DNA from: Marsupella aquatica
Taxonomy: Eukaryota; Marchantiophyta
Direction: 5' to 3'
Assembly: GCA_973895155.1 (NCBI GenBank)
Contig: OZ316897.1
Location: forward strand, 1,178,001 to 1,242,000
DNA length: 64,000 bases
Shown: positions 39,909 to 50,305 of the stretch, in pieces
Layout: each line of letters starts with the position of its first letter
Numbering within the stretch: position 1 is the stretch's first letter
Made by a program: the position numbers and the translations under genes
Notes under the pieces: generated by a model
Databases searched by the model: none
Seen by the model: the letters and a program-made list of their open reading frames with translations, nothing else
Told to the model about the DNA's origin: nothing

Positions 39909-41639
39909 TCATAGTATGATAGGAGGAGGATCGACTACAAGTAGAGGGAGGCGAGCTACATAACCAAGGGCTATCTTCCCTTTGGACCTCTGTCCCTTCA
40001 AATACTGTCGACGGAAAAGGTCCTCACGATATCGGATAAGCTGTGGCTCACTGGTCTTCCGGATGGGATGTCCATCCGGTCCGATCCAAACGAAGTAATC
40101 CGATGGCCATGGAATGTCTGGAGCTGGAAGAGGGAAAGGTGCTATGACCTTTCGACAGTAATAAACCCAACTCCAAAGGTCAGGAGTCTCAATCGTGGGT
40201 AATCTCAGCTTGTCGATAGGTAGCCATAGAATAGTACGAGAAATCGGGATCATGTCGTAGGTGTGTGGAAAAGGGAAAGACTCACGACCAAACATAAGTG
40301 GAGGCAAAGGAGGTGCGAGAGGAGTGCGTGCATCGATAAGTGACGTAATCATCCTATCAAGCTGGGCGGGAAAGACAAAAAGAGGCTCAATGTCAGCAAC
40401 AGAAGAGACAATAGGAGGCGGAGACATCAAAGGTGTAGGAGCTATAAATGGTACACTGGGTGGCACTACAATCTCAGGCTCAGGCTCAGGCTCAGGGAGA
40501 GGAGATGGAGGATGATCAGGTGTGAATGTAAGAGGGATAGGGGAGTCGGTAATAGGGAAAGGAATGGAATCAGGTAGAGGGGGTGTAGGTGAGGATGGAG
40601 GGGTAAGTGAAGGATCAGCAATAGGTATCTCTGGCTCATCCACATCCATAGGGTGATCAGGCTGTGGTGAAGGTGCAAGGGGTGAAACAGGAGGGGGTGG
40701 AGGTGTACGAGACTCAGAAAGCAAAGCACAAATATAGTCAAGTAACTGTGGAGGGGTACAACTCAAAAGTCTAGTGGCCTCATCTACCAAATGCTGGTTG
40801 AAACCAGCCACACTAGCTAGTCGCTCAGCATCACCAACAAAATCAGTCCATGATGGGTAAGAAGTGGAAGCAACAAATGAGGGAGAAGTCATCCCTGGTA
40901 AATCCGGTGCTGTCGTCTGCTCCACTGGAGGGGGTCTCGGAGATGTCGTCGGTGGTGGAGTCAACTCTCTCGCTAACTCTGGCTGAGGAAGCTCAAAGTG
41001 TCTCGCTCTCCTCCTCCAATCGCTCAGCTCCACTGGTGTCAAGCAGTCTCTCGAAAAGTAAATGTGCGCCAAGTAGGGTGTCAAATAGGTATCACCTGTA
41101 GTCGTCAGGACAGCTACCTGCTTGGCGATCACCTCCGAAAGAGCTAGGGTCCAGTTGATCCTCCTCTTGCCAGTCCATGAAGCGATAATGGAACTGGTCA
41201 AGTAAACCATAGCCCTGGTGGGTTTGGTCGGATGAAAGATAGGTACAAGGAATCGGAGTAGATGAGCTAACTCCCGGTTCCTGCACTGATCAATCTTCCA
41301 ACCAGACCTCCGGTCCCTGGTACCTCTAAAGTAGGGGACAGTCAAGTCCTCCCCAATGGAGATCAGTCTCTCTCCCTCCTGGCTCAATTGGTACACCTCA
41401 GAAACAACGGCGACGGTACATACATCAGCGGAACCTCTAGTAGAACTCCGGAAAGCTCCAGCTCGGGGTGGACGAAGAAAATCGGCAATGATGGACCCAT
41501 GTACCACATCCCAAGGAAGAAAGAGTAAGGAGCTCAAGCCCATCTCTACCAGGTTACTAAGGAGTCTAAAGTAAGCCTTAGGACCTGGTGGTAGAGTCAC
41601 CCTAATGGCCTTACTAATGGGTAAACTCTTGGTGGCCAT
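39909..41639 (-). CDS. Plant transposon-type protein with Pro-rich C-terminal half
   Basis: A 576-residue intact minus-strand ORF. Residues 1-215 contain LIS..EDLTVPYFRG, ELAHLLRFLVPIFHP and INWTLALSEVIAKQVA followed by TPYLAHIYF. This resembles the putative plant transposon protein domain carried as an extra ORF by Gypsy elements. Residues about 225-420 are extremely Pro/Ser-rich (PPPP, SPTPPLP). The C-terminal 150 residues are ordered, with several Trp and Pro. No gag or pol accompanies it, so it could be a leftover LTR or derivative. An in-frame ATG at 41639 follows a leader rich in hairpins (42000-42290). Confidence 0.5.
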   Translation of the reverse strand: MATKSLPISKAIRVTLPPGPKAYFRLLSNLVEMGLSSLLFLPWDVVHGSIIADFLRPPRAGAFRSSTRGSADVCTVAVVSEVYQLSQEGERLISIGEDLTVPYFRGTRDRRSGWKIDQCRNRELAHLLRFLVPIFHPTKPTRAMVYLTSSIIASWTGKRRINWTLALSEVIAKQVAVLTTTGDTYLTPYLAHIYFSRDCLTPVELSDWRRRARHFELPQPELARELTPPPTTSPRPPPVEQTTAPDLPGMTSPSFVASTSYPSWTDFVGDAERLASVAGFNQHLVDEATRLLSCTPPQLLDYICALLSESRTPPPPPVSPLAPSPQPDHPMDVDEPEIPIADPSLTPPSSPTPPLPDSIPFPITDSPIPLTFTPDHPPSPLPEPEPEPEIVVPPSVPFIAPTPLMSPPPIVSSVADIEPLFVFPAQLDRMITSLIDARTPLAPPLPPLMFGRESFPFPHTYDMIPISRTILWLPIDKLRLPTIETPDLWSWVYYCRKVIAPFPLPAPDIPWPSDYFVWIGPDGHPIRKTSEPQLIRYREDLFRRQYLKGQRSKGKIALGYVARLPLLVVDPPPIIL

Positions 41640-42039
41640 GGCTCAGAAAAATCCTGAGAAAGCTCGAGAGCTCTCCTCCTAAAAACGGTTAAGCATTGAA
41701 GCTCAGGAATGAAATCTCAAGGAGCTAAGGCATCTGCGCTGCTGTGGGAGAAGAAATGAACTGGAAAGAGATAGAAATGAAGGAGTTCTGATCAAGCAAA
41801 GCTCTCGAAATGGAATTTCTTCAGTTTCAAGAAATCAGAGAGCTTCGATGACCCAATACTCCTCAACGTCTTATCAATGGCAGTTCAGAATTGGGGTGAA
41901 CATTCTCTAGGCAGTTGCGCTGCTATAGCAAGTGAAACGAGCTTCAATGGTGGTCTAACGAGTGAGTTCTGAAGGTCGAAGCTCTCGCCCTACTGCCGGC
42001 CGCCATGGACGTCCCTCGGAGAAAAGAAGAAAATTGAGA

Positions 42040-42290
42040 TCAGGCCGGCGCGGACGTCAGGTTAGGTCGTGGCGGGTGGACATCCCGGACGTCCCTTCGT
42101 GAAGGCCGTCCAAGACGTCCTCAAGTTTTTCATGCGGGCCGGCGCAAGAGGAGTCGGCCGTCTTGGCGAAAAATGGGTGCCGTCCCTGTGTAGAAGCCGT
42201 CCAAGACGGCTGCCGTCCCGTCCGTCCAAGACGGCTGCCGTCCCGGCCGTCTTTGTGTAGAAGCCGTCCAGGACGTCTTTGAGTTTTTTC
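42040..42290. repeat. Hairpin-rich GCCGTC repeats
   Basis: GCCGTC, CAA and GACGGC form short perfect hairpins that recur with 26-bp spacing (GTCCAAGACGGCTGCCGTCC type at about 42190-42245). A GTGTAGAAGCCGTCC segment is also duplicated (about 42188 and 42254). The stretch is far more GC-rich than its surroundings. Confidence 0.7.
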
Positions 42291-42299
42291 CATTTTTTC

Positions 42300-44820
42300 T
42301 CCAACTTCTTGCCGTCTTGATTCTTAGTATGTGAGAACTAGGGTGGCCTTGATGTCTTCCAATGGTGTCCTTACTCCTTTGTGCTTACACTAAGTTAATT
42401 TGGCTAAAAATGCCTTATAAGAACTTGAAAAAATTTAAAAATATATAGTTTTGATACTCTAACTCTCTTTTTGAAATAATCACCTAATTACACAAACTAT
42501 GCTCCATAGCACAATTTAGGGGTATTTGGTTGCCCATTTGGTTGATGGCCCCCCAAAAGAAAAGTGTTGCTCCATAGTACCCCTGAGTGATCCAAACCGT
42601 TGATTGACCATGATAGAGTTTCAATCAACGTTCCCCAAAACTCAAGAGTCCTATCAAGTAACACTGTTCTCTTGACAGAGGGCCTTTGTGTTATTGTTGG
42701 GTCCAATTGTGCCCATCAGAGTTTCCTGAACCTTTCTTTAGGTCTATGAGGGCTTTTCTCTAGGGTTTCGAGATCCAGAAACTCCTTCTCAGGAATCTGA
42801 GCAGCCGTATCTTTTCTTGATTTTGTGCTTGATCTTTGTGATTCCTTGTTTTCATGTTTGCTTCATTGAAATTGGAGCTCACTGTTCTCTTCATGGTCTA
42901 CTACTGCACTCTTTAAATTTTCTGTAGTCCGTTTGTTATAAAGTTTGCGCCTCAAGTGTCTGTGGAATCTCTCTGGTTTCAAGGGGATTATGCTGACCGT
43001 GCCTTTCAACTTTCAATGGAAAAGTGAGCTGACCTATAGCCTACATCGTGCGCCTATAGTCATACACCCTACAAGCAAACTTTGTAAGTTTTTTCTCGTA
43101 CTATGAGAATACTGCTCTGTATCAATTGTATGATTGTGCGAAGAGCATTTTTGGAATGGAATGATCCATCAAATTAAAAGTGATTGGATGGTTGAAAGTC
43201 TACCTTCCTGCGCTACATCTCTACGATGCACCAACATAGGGTTCACTCAAACCTGTAGTTGTCATCTTGCTCTTTTTAATGATTATCCTCAAGTCCAGTG
43301 GAAAAGGGAGGGCTATTGTTCTTCTCGGGCTATCCTATCGGGAATCCTAATTAATTGGAAATCTATGATCCATGCAATTGATCAAAATCTACTATTGACA
43401 GGTTTAAGACCAATTTCAGCCTCGACGCAATAAACCTCAATCTCCTTGTTGTACGCTTTATATATCTAATATATCCTTTTGTGGTTTTAACTTTACGACT
43501 AGCTTCCATTTTCTCCCGTTGAATTATTCGCTCCCGTTGAATTCCAGTAGATCCTTAGTGGAAATTTGTCTAACATGTGGACAATCAAATCTCTGTGTTT
43601 CCTCACACCTCCAGTGTTTGAACTTCCTATCCGTTTGATCGGTGTTGCTGCTCGGGGTGCTGCTCCCTCAATGGATGAGAGTGCTAATATTTCTGACTAT
43701 GCAGTGCTATCTGGACCGCATCTGAGCTATCTCCAACAGTCCTCAAATTATTTTCGACTCGGAGTCCAGCCCTGAATATAAGTTGAACTTGCACATCAGT
43801 GTCACTTATTCGAGAGTACCTAGTGCGTTAGTTAGTGTCAAAAGTCAGTGTCTTCAAATTAAATGGCTTGGAAACTTAAGAACCTGGCAAGGTATTCCCA
43901 ATACAGTTTAAAATGATGTTTAATGACGTAGACTCATATTTCAAAAAGTTGTTGTTGATTGTTTCTGAAGCGACTTCATTCATAAGTGAATGAAATTAAA
44001 CATCGCTTGAAACGGTGCTGGAATACTTTGTCATTGGAGTGACATAATTGAACTTAATTTAACACCAGTTGACCAGCTCGGCTATACCTGTTGCACAACA
44101 CTTACCTAGGTGCACAGTTTCCGCCATCAGCTATTAATTTTGAATTGATAGCAGTCGTGGATAGTCCTTGTGAGAGGTTGTCAGCTTCCCAATGAACCAT
44201 GTGCGACAGACTTAGCAGAATTGCAGAAAGAGTACATATATTACCCGCAATGGAAGAGGATTTGCCGCTCATTACAATTAGTTTGGGATCGATCAAGGAA
44301 ATGACAAATGGTCACGGAGGGTTCAATCAGTAGTGCTTACTTACGCATACATAAGGCCTTTCCAATTACTTGCAGTAGGCAAGGGTTTACTGCTTGTGAA
44401 AGGGTTCATGTAATTGTTTGTGTTACTTACTTAAGTTCTCTTCAGAGCACCATCTTCACGCCCAGTTGGGATCAGAGCACTCTCTGGTCAATCATTTGTG
44501 TTTATTGCCCAGGTAAACAACTAGTGACTATAGCTACTGAATATCTTTATACAGTAGAGTTAGAATTTTTTCTCGCTCAATAGACTGACTCCATAGAAAT
44601 TGTCAACCAGCATATATTGCAGCAGTGGGAACATCAGAGAACATTAGACAGCGGCATGCCGTCTGGGAAAACATCTCTTCTCCTTTAGTGAGCACATATC
44701 CTGTACAGTCAAGTGCATTCCGGCGACCGTCCACTTTAGCAACCTGCTCAACTTCCCGTTGGAAGCCATTGCTGGGAAGTGTTGGGTATTTACTCTTACG
44801 TCTAGGTTAGGTATGACGTG
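42300..44820. other. Stretch without recognisable gene
   Basis: Several frames of 60-100 codons exist (for example 43134-43433 and 43566-43775), but none shows a family motif, convincing splice sites or repeat structure. Left unassigned. Confidence 0.35.
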
Positions 44821-44825
44821 GTTGG

Positions 44826-44978
44826 TACAACAACGTGGGTTGGTACAACTACGTGGTTAGGTACAACTACGTGATTAGGTACAACTATGTGGTTAGGTAC
44901 AACTACGTGATTAGGTACAACTATGTGGTTAGGTACAACTACGTGATTAGGTACAACTATGTGGTTAGGTACAACTAA
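44826..44978. repeat. 18-bp minisatellite with 36-bp period
   Basis: TTAGGTACAACTACGTGA alternates with TTAGGTACAACTATGTGG, giving an 18-bp unit and a 36-bp higher-order period over about eight units. The minus strand reads as a VVPNHV-type six-residue repeat; I do not treat that as protein. Confidence 0.85.
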
Positions 44979-44984
44979 GTTGCA

Positions 44985-45310
44985 CACTAGATCATAAGAG
45001 GCATGTGTGCTTGGAGAGGTAGAACCAAGGCTCATTGTTATGGAGCCACTTGAGAGATAGGGAGAGCTTACACTGTGCAGACTCGGTATAGCCGACGGGC
45101 TTAGAGTTCAGTAAAGCTCTCTTGTGTGTTCCTGTGGACGTAGCCTCAAGGAGGTGAACCACGTATCTCTTGTGTCGACTATTGTGCGTTGGATGGTTCA
45201 TGGGCTTGCCGTTGCGATCGTCGTCTATGCTCAACAGGAAGGAGAACAAAATCATGTCATACGGTCCAAAAAGAGTACTGCTTGGGACCTTCAAATTGGC
45301 AAACACGCTA
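44985..45310 (+). repeat. Probable Copia LTR remnant
   Basis: The run CTGTGGACGTAGCC, CTCAAGG and GAACCACGTA matches in order a block of the reversed LTR at 31030-31353 (GTGGACGTAGCC, CTTGAGGC, AACCACGTA). No partner LTR or internal region is nearby. Confidence 0.35.
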
Positions 45311-45332
45311 TAAATCCTGATCGCTTTGCTAT

Positions 45333-45619
45333 CTCAGGGGGTTAACTAAGTGTATATTTTGGGGTACCACGTGTGATCCTAGCCTAATATAAATAGACCT
45401 ATTTTATAAAGAAAACATTCCAAAAATATTCTCCATTTTCAACATTAATAACCTATTTTACTTTATAAAAGGTATATATTAGAGAATATTCTATAAACAT
45501 GGGGTTATAATACCTTCTTTTGCCTCTTACGCTTTTTAAAAATTTAGTTAATTTCTATTAAAAATACCTATTTTGGATCGCACGTGGTTCCTAAGATTTT
45601 TGATAGTCAACCCCTCGAG
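45333..45619. mobile_element. 287-bp MITE, same family as 26099-26427
   Basis: Flanked by TTTGCTAT (45325-45332) and TTTGCTGT (45620-45627), one mismatch. The ends read CTCAGGGGGTTAACTA and, reversed, CTCGAGGGGTTGACTA. Inner inverted blocks ACCACGTGTGATCC / GGATCGCACGTGGT match the CACGTGCGA motif of the other copies. AT-rich, no ORF. Confidence 0.8.
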
Positions 45620-45627
45620 TTTGCTGT

Positions 45628-46264
45628 CATCAAACTGTTTGTTTGGGGAGCAGGTTAATGAATATGCACTAGAGGTTTGCATATATGCGGTTTGAATATC
45701 GCACCTACACTAGAGGAAGACAACAGAATATGGTTGAGCTAAGATTTGGCATACACCTTTGTGACAGGTAGCTGCACTAGGGGATGACAACAAAACGTGG
45801 TTGAAGCTAAGGCTTGACACACACCTATATTATAGGTATTTGCATGTGTATCAGTCAAGGGATGCTTTATCTTGCAGTTTGAGTTTCCTGTGGTCAACAA
45901 TACATTGACTAGGGCTTTGAAGAAGGGCTCTCTGCTAAGGAAGAGAGAGGAAGTGTCCATGGCAGTGTACTCACAACCATTGCAATAGGCATTAATTTTC
46001 TATGTCTTTTATATCCCGTTCAATCCATCCTTGGTTGTGTGGTCTATGGAAAATAACCTAACCTTTTTTGGGTATCATGTTTCTAAGTTTTTTGTGTTAT
46101 CCACTTGCAGATTGTGGACAACCTTGAAAGTTGGAACTTTATGAGAGTAAATAGACCTTTTGCTACGAGGCACATTTACTCTTCTCCTTCATACAAACAG
46201 CGCCAAGAAAGTAAGTATATCATGAGCCCCCGTTGGAGAAGAAAGTCTTGTCCTTGAAATAACA
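45628..46264. other. Non-coding stretch
   Basis: No supported gene; a loosely repeated GAAGACAACA / GATGACAACA segment recurs near 45716 and 45783. Confidence 0.35.
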
Positions 46265-46600
46265 AAATACATGTTTGAAAAAATTCTAAAACTTAGTTAC
46301 AAATCAAGGCATTCTGGTACACACATCCGAAAGGGTCGGTGTACTGTTTGACCTCAGCTGTAAATTTACAAACCTAAAAAATATGTTTGAAAAAACTATG
46401 AAAAGTTACATATTAAGGCATTTCGGTACACACATCCAAAAGGGTCGGTGTACAGTTTGACCCAAGTTGTAACTTTACAAACCTAAAAATATATGTTTGA
46501 ATTTTTTTTTAAAGTTACAAATTAAAGCATTCTTGTACACACATTTGTAAGAGTTGGCGTCTTGTTTGACCCAAGTTGTAACTTTATGAACTTAATAATT
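46265..46600. repeat. Three tandem ~105-bp units
   Basis: Each unit has the pattern ACAAATTAAGGCATTC, GTACACACATCC, GGGTCGGTGTAC, GTTTGACCCAAGTTGTAAC. GTACAC and GTGTAC form a small hairpin in the unit. A fourth copy lies at 37300-37385. Confidence 0.8.
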
Positions 46601-46615
46601 TTTGTTTTCTTGTAG

Positions 46616-48040
46616 ATGGTCAAACCAAAAAAAATCACCTGATTGAAAATAAATGTGAAGCATGGGGAGATGATTTTTCTGTTAATTTATTTGTTCAAAT
46701 TTGGGTATACTTGAGCAAATTGCACCTTCAAAAAGAAAGGTTTGCACTGTCTTGGATTCTAAGAGATGAAAAAGTTCTTGTACTTTTTGTTACAAAGTAC
46801 TCAATATCACGCTCAATAGATCCTCAAAGTTTTCCAAAGCTATACTTTGGAATGGGTATAAAAATTGCAAGGAAAGACAAAATGAAGTTCCTGTGTTCTG
46901 TCCGGATACACGGAAAGAAATTGATGAAATGTTTTCCAATCATCAATGTAGGTTGAACTTACCAAAACTCATACGTCAGTTCATTGGAATATTTTCTCAC
47001 TATACTGAAAGAAAACTTCAAACTATGAGAAAAGTTCAAGAAACCTCTTGTGCTACAAGTAGTTTTTTTTCTAAAGTAGAAGTAACTGTCCACCGTATCT
47101 CTTCCTCTCGTGTTGCACATTACAAAGGGTGCATCCTTGGAACATGGAATGGTAAGAAGACTAGTTCTTCCTGTGCTAATGTTGGGTTTATATTTAGGGA
47201 CTTCCCTAATGATTTTGTGGTTATGGACAAAACCAATAACTGTACATATTTTTACGATAGGTCAGGATCCAAGCCTTATCTTATAGCAGTGGTTCTACGC
47301 CATCAAAAACTATCATGTGAAACTATGAGTTTCATTTGAAGTTTATTAGTTTCCTTATTTGATTCACATTACGAGATTAAAAGGGGAAAAAACAAGGCAT
47401 CATTCGAGAGTTACATGACAGGATTTGGTCCTTTTGATAATCCATATACAAGTCCAAAAGAGTATCTTTTTATACTCACAAAACAAAAATCAGGCATCTC
47501 TGAACAGACTGTGCACAATCCATGACTTCCGCTTTTGAGGATTTAGTTGATAAGTACTCTCATCTTGAGCTTGTCAACATCATTTTGGCTCTTTATATGT
47601 GGTGGTGCCCTAGAGTGTTGGAAAGTTATTTCAAATACTCCCACCCATATCTTGCTCCTGAAGACCATGATATGTCATTTTTTGAGAAAGAATTGGAAAG
47701 TAAAGGGCCAAGCTCTTATCAACTTTACATCAGCAAAGATTTCTGCACCAAAATGCACGAAGATGAAGACACGGCAGAGTTTACATTATGTTATGCTAGT
47801 CATCTAGATTCAACAATTTTGCCAATCGATTTTGTGATTCCTGAATATGGAATGCGTCTGGGAATTGAAGATGGCAACCTCTTTGCTTTCCGTAGTGATG
47901 TTGTACATGGCACGACATACATGAGCTCAACTAGTAATGCCGCTTATGTAGGTGCTCTTACGATAAATAAAAATTGGATAGATTGTTACAAAGGAATCAT
48001 AGAAATACTTAAATTTGTTAGATTGTGTATCCACTTATAA
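46616..48040 (+). pseudogene. TET/JBP-like 2-oxoglutarate/Fe(II) dioxygenase, frameshifted
   Basis: A long exon follows an acceptor (TTTTCTTGTAG at 46615). It is read in successive frames broken near 46,880, 47,340 and 47,520. The last part (47522-48040) shows the double-stranded beta-helix signature: MHEDEDTAEF supplies HxD, and IPEYGMRLGIEDGNLFAF then SDVVHGTTY supplies the distal His. Upstream, FVVMDKTNNCTYFYDRSG could be the entry strand. This arrangement resembles TET/JBP-type nucleic-acid-modifying dioxygenases, known in fungi, algae and some plants and often associated with transposons. The frameshifts make it a pseudogene. Assignment is by motif reading only. Confidence 0.5.
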
Positions 48041-48508
48041 AACTTTCAAAAATGATTTCTTTCTAGTCTATAGTAGTGATCATAAAAACTTAACATTGCT
48101 AGACCTTTACAAATGATTAAAAACATTTTTTCAGTCTATTTTGCACTACATTTTTGACAACTTCTATTCTCAACTATTTGATAAACATCCCAAAGCTCTT
48201 CCAAAAGTTCCATACGAGCCTCTTCTTCCTCGAATGTTGGCTTGAAAAACATTTTCAGCAACCGATCATATTTCCATCAATACATGGATTTTCCTTCACA
48301 ACCTCCGCTGACTAGCCCACTACAATGAATTCTTGGATTGTCTATGCATTCAGTTTGAGGACTAGTATTCATGCTGTAAATAGTCATAACACTACTGTCA
48401 CATGAACTGCAACCAGACTCTTGCAACAGTCCAATCAAATTCACAGTACTACTCAAAATGCAGTAATCTAGATTGTCTCACAAAGATATAATTGTCATAG
48501 TGACTAGT
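48041..48508. other. AT-rich gap between convergent genes
   Basis: No gene seen between the dioxygenase relic and the MITE. Confidence 0.4.
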
Positions 48509-48516
48509 CACTCAGG

Positions 48517-48822
48517 CCCGGGGTCCTCACTTCTTTTCTTCCGACCCATCATGCGCGAATAAGTATAGGGTTTTTTTATTGGCTTTAGTGAAATACTTTT
48601 AAATTTTTGTTTAAGAAGATTAGGGTTATTTTAATCCAATTTTGAGAATTATAAGAATCATAGGGTTTTTTATTATCAAATATAGGAATATTCTTGGAAT
48701 ATTCCATTAAGTTAGGGGTAAAGAAAGTCCTAAAAAAACTTTAATGACTTAACTTTTAGGGTGTTTATTCCCCCAAAACTTTGAGCGTGATATGGGACAC
48801 CCCTTGGATTGAGGCCCCCGAG
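48517..48822. mobile_element. 306-bp MITE, third member of the family
   Basis: Flanked by CACTCAGG (48509-48516) and CACTTAGG (48823-48830). The ends read CCCGGGGTCCTCAC and, reversed, CTCGGGGGCCTCAA. Inner blocks CATCATGCGCGAA and, reversed, ATCACGCTCAAA correspond to the subterminal motif of the other two. Lies between the dioxygenase relic and the minus-strand helicase-like gene. Confidence 0.75.
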
Positions 48823-49083
48823 CACTTAGGCAATTACTTTTTTTGTCACCGAATCAGTCATGTACTTAAAAGGTAGTACAATATAGCATGGTGAAATGTT
48901 TTGTGTGTGCTGATCTTTACAAATTAAAGTAGCAAATAGTCTCACGCTTATGATAGCATCCACATAACACTACATGTAGTTAAAACGTATGTGTTCTATG
49001 TACATTTACGTTTTCTTGGAGATACTTCTATCTTAATACTTCCAGGAAAGCTAGAAGTAGCACCATCATCAAACAAAGAATGC

Positions 49084-50305
49084 TTAGGAATATATATCTC
49101 GTAATCCACCTGCATCTCGTTTGTTGTTCATTTGAGCAATGACTTTCCCTGCCTGGTTTGCTGTCAAATTGACCAAAATGTCCACAGGTTCTTTGAATGA
49201 ATGACGTAGCTGTCTCAACTGATCTATCGCTTCTCCTCTTGTATGACATTTCAGTAATTTCATGCTCTCTTTCCTTGTCAGTGTTTCATTATCAAATGAA
49301 ACATGTTTGTAACGTAGACATTCTTTTACAATGCCTGCACACAAGTCCAGATGTACATAAGAATCACACAATATATAATCTAGTATAAAAAGAATTTGCC
49401 ATGTATATATAGCTAAAAAATTTAGAAAGTAAGATTCATACCAGATGTCGGATACTCTCCATGCATATCCAAAAACATTTGTTACCATTCCTTTTTAGCA
49501 TCAATGAGAAGACTCATGCCCTTCACACTTATACCACCTTCCCACTCTGTCATCTCTATCCCCAATGAATCTGCATAGCTAATTTGTTTTGGTGTAGGCT
49601 CCTTCATTGGTTCCTCCCCTTTATCTTCTATGTCTTCATCCTTGATATCAACAAGGATCATTCGTAAATCCTCTTTGGCTGTCGGGGTTCCGTGTTTTGT
49701 TGCCGTTGCTCTTACTTTCACTTCAGGCGACAATTCAGATGCCAAGTACGTTGACTGGAGATTGTTGTGTACCATTTCCGTAATTGAAAACAACATTCTC
49801 AGTTGCTTTCAAGTTCTCTGTGTTGTGCAAGTTCCTCTTCGGTGCCATTTCAAAAGATCTGCGCATGTCATTCCCCAACTTACTACATCTCATTCTCTAT
49901 AGACAATAAAATCCATAGGAGATAACTTACCCACAATTTTTAAATTCTTCCTGTTTGTAACACGACTTAACATCACATATGTTAGACCAGGAGCAAATGC
50001 TTCAGTTAGCACAACCAGAACTTTTCCAGTTAAAGTACATCCTTGTGATTTATGTCCTGTAATCAAATATCCTAACATTAGTGGAAATGTTGACTTCTGG
50101 TAACTAATCATGTTCTTGATTCTTTTGTATTTAGTACATGTGACCGGGTTCCCGTCACTAAAAATCCTCGATAATTGTTTAACTGGGTTGTGCCATGTAA
50201 ATAACCATTGTAAATACCGTTTTTAAAATTTTTTGAAGTTACTTCCGTCATTATAAGTTGGTAATGCCCCGGCGGGCTTAACTTATTCTTTTTTCTCTCT
50301 CGCAA
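49084..50305 (-). pseudogene. Spliced minus-strand gene with Pif1-like helicase C-terminus
   Basis: The 5' part (50305-49890) includes FPLMLGYLITGHKSQGCTL, then VVLTEAFAPGLTYVMLSRVTN and LKIVG, which correspond to the last helicase motifs of Pif1-family enzymes (HKsQG.T and YVAlSR). Walker motifs are absent, so the gene is truncated upstream. Below it an acidic segment (49796-49482) and a final exon ending at 49084 (ECLRYKHVSFDNETLTRKES) are linked by an intron with good sites and matching phase (donor at 49441, acceptor at 49335). An in-frame TAA near 49482 and a TGA at the end of the helicase segment mark decay. Pif1-type helicases occur both as host genes and in Helitrons; no Helitron ends were found. 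Confidence 0.5.

Noticed and set aside
40261-41574. Plus-strand ORFs opposite the 576-codon ORF
   Set aside because: Shadow frames of the Pro/Ser-rich minus-strand coding sequence.
43566-43775. Short ORF with SMDESANISDYAVLSGPHL
   Set aside because: Looks somewhat protein-like but has no recognisable family, splice context or repeat support; left as unassigned.
44802-45035. VVPNHV repeat protein on the minus strand
   Set aside because: Product of an 18-bp minisatellite in a multiple-of-three period.
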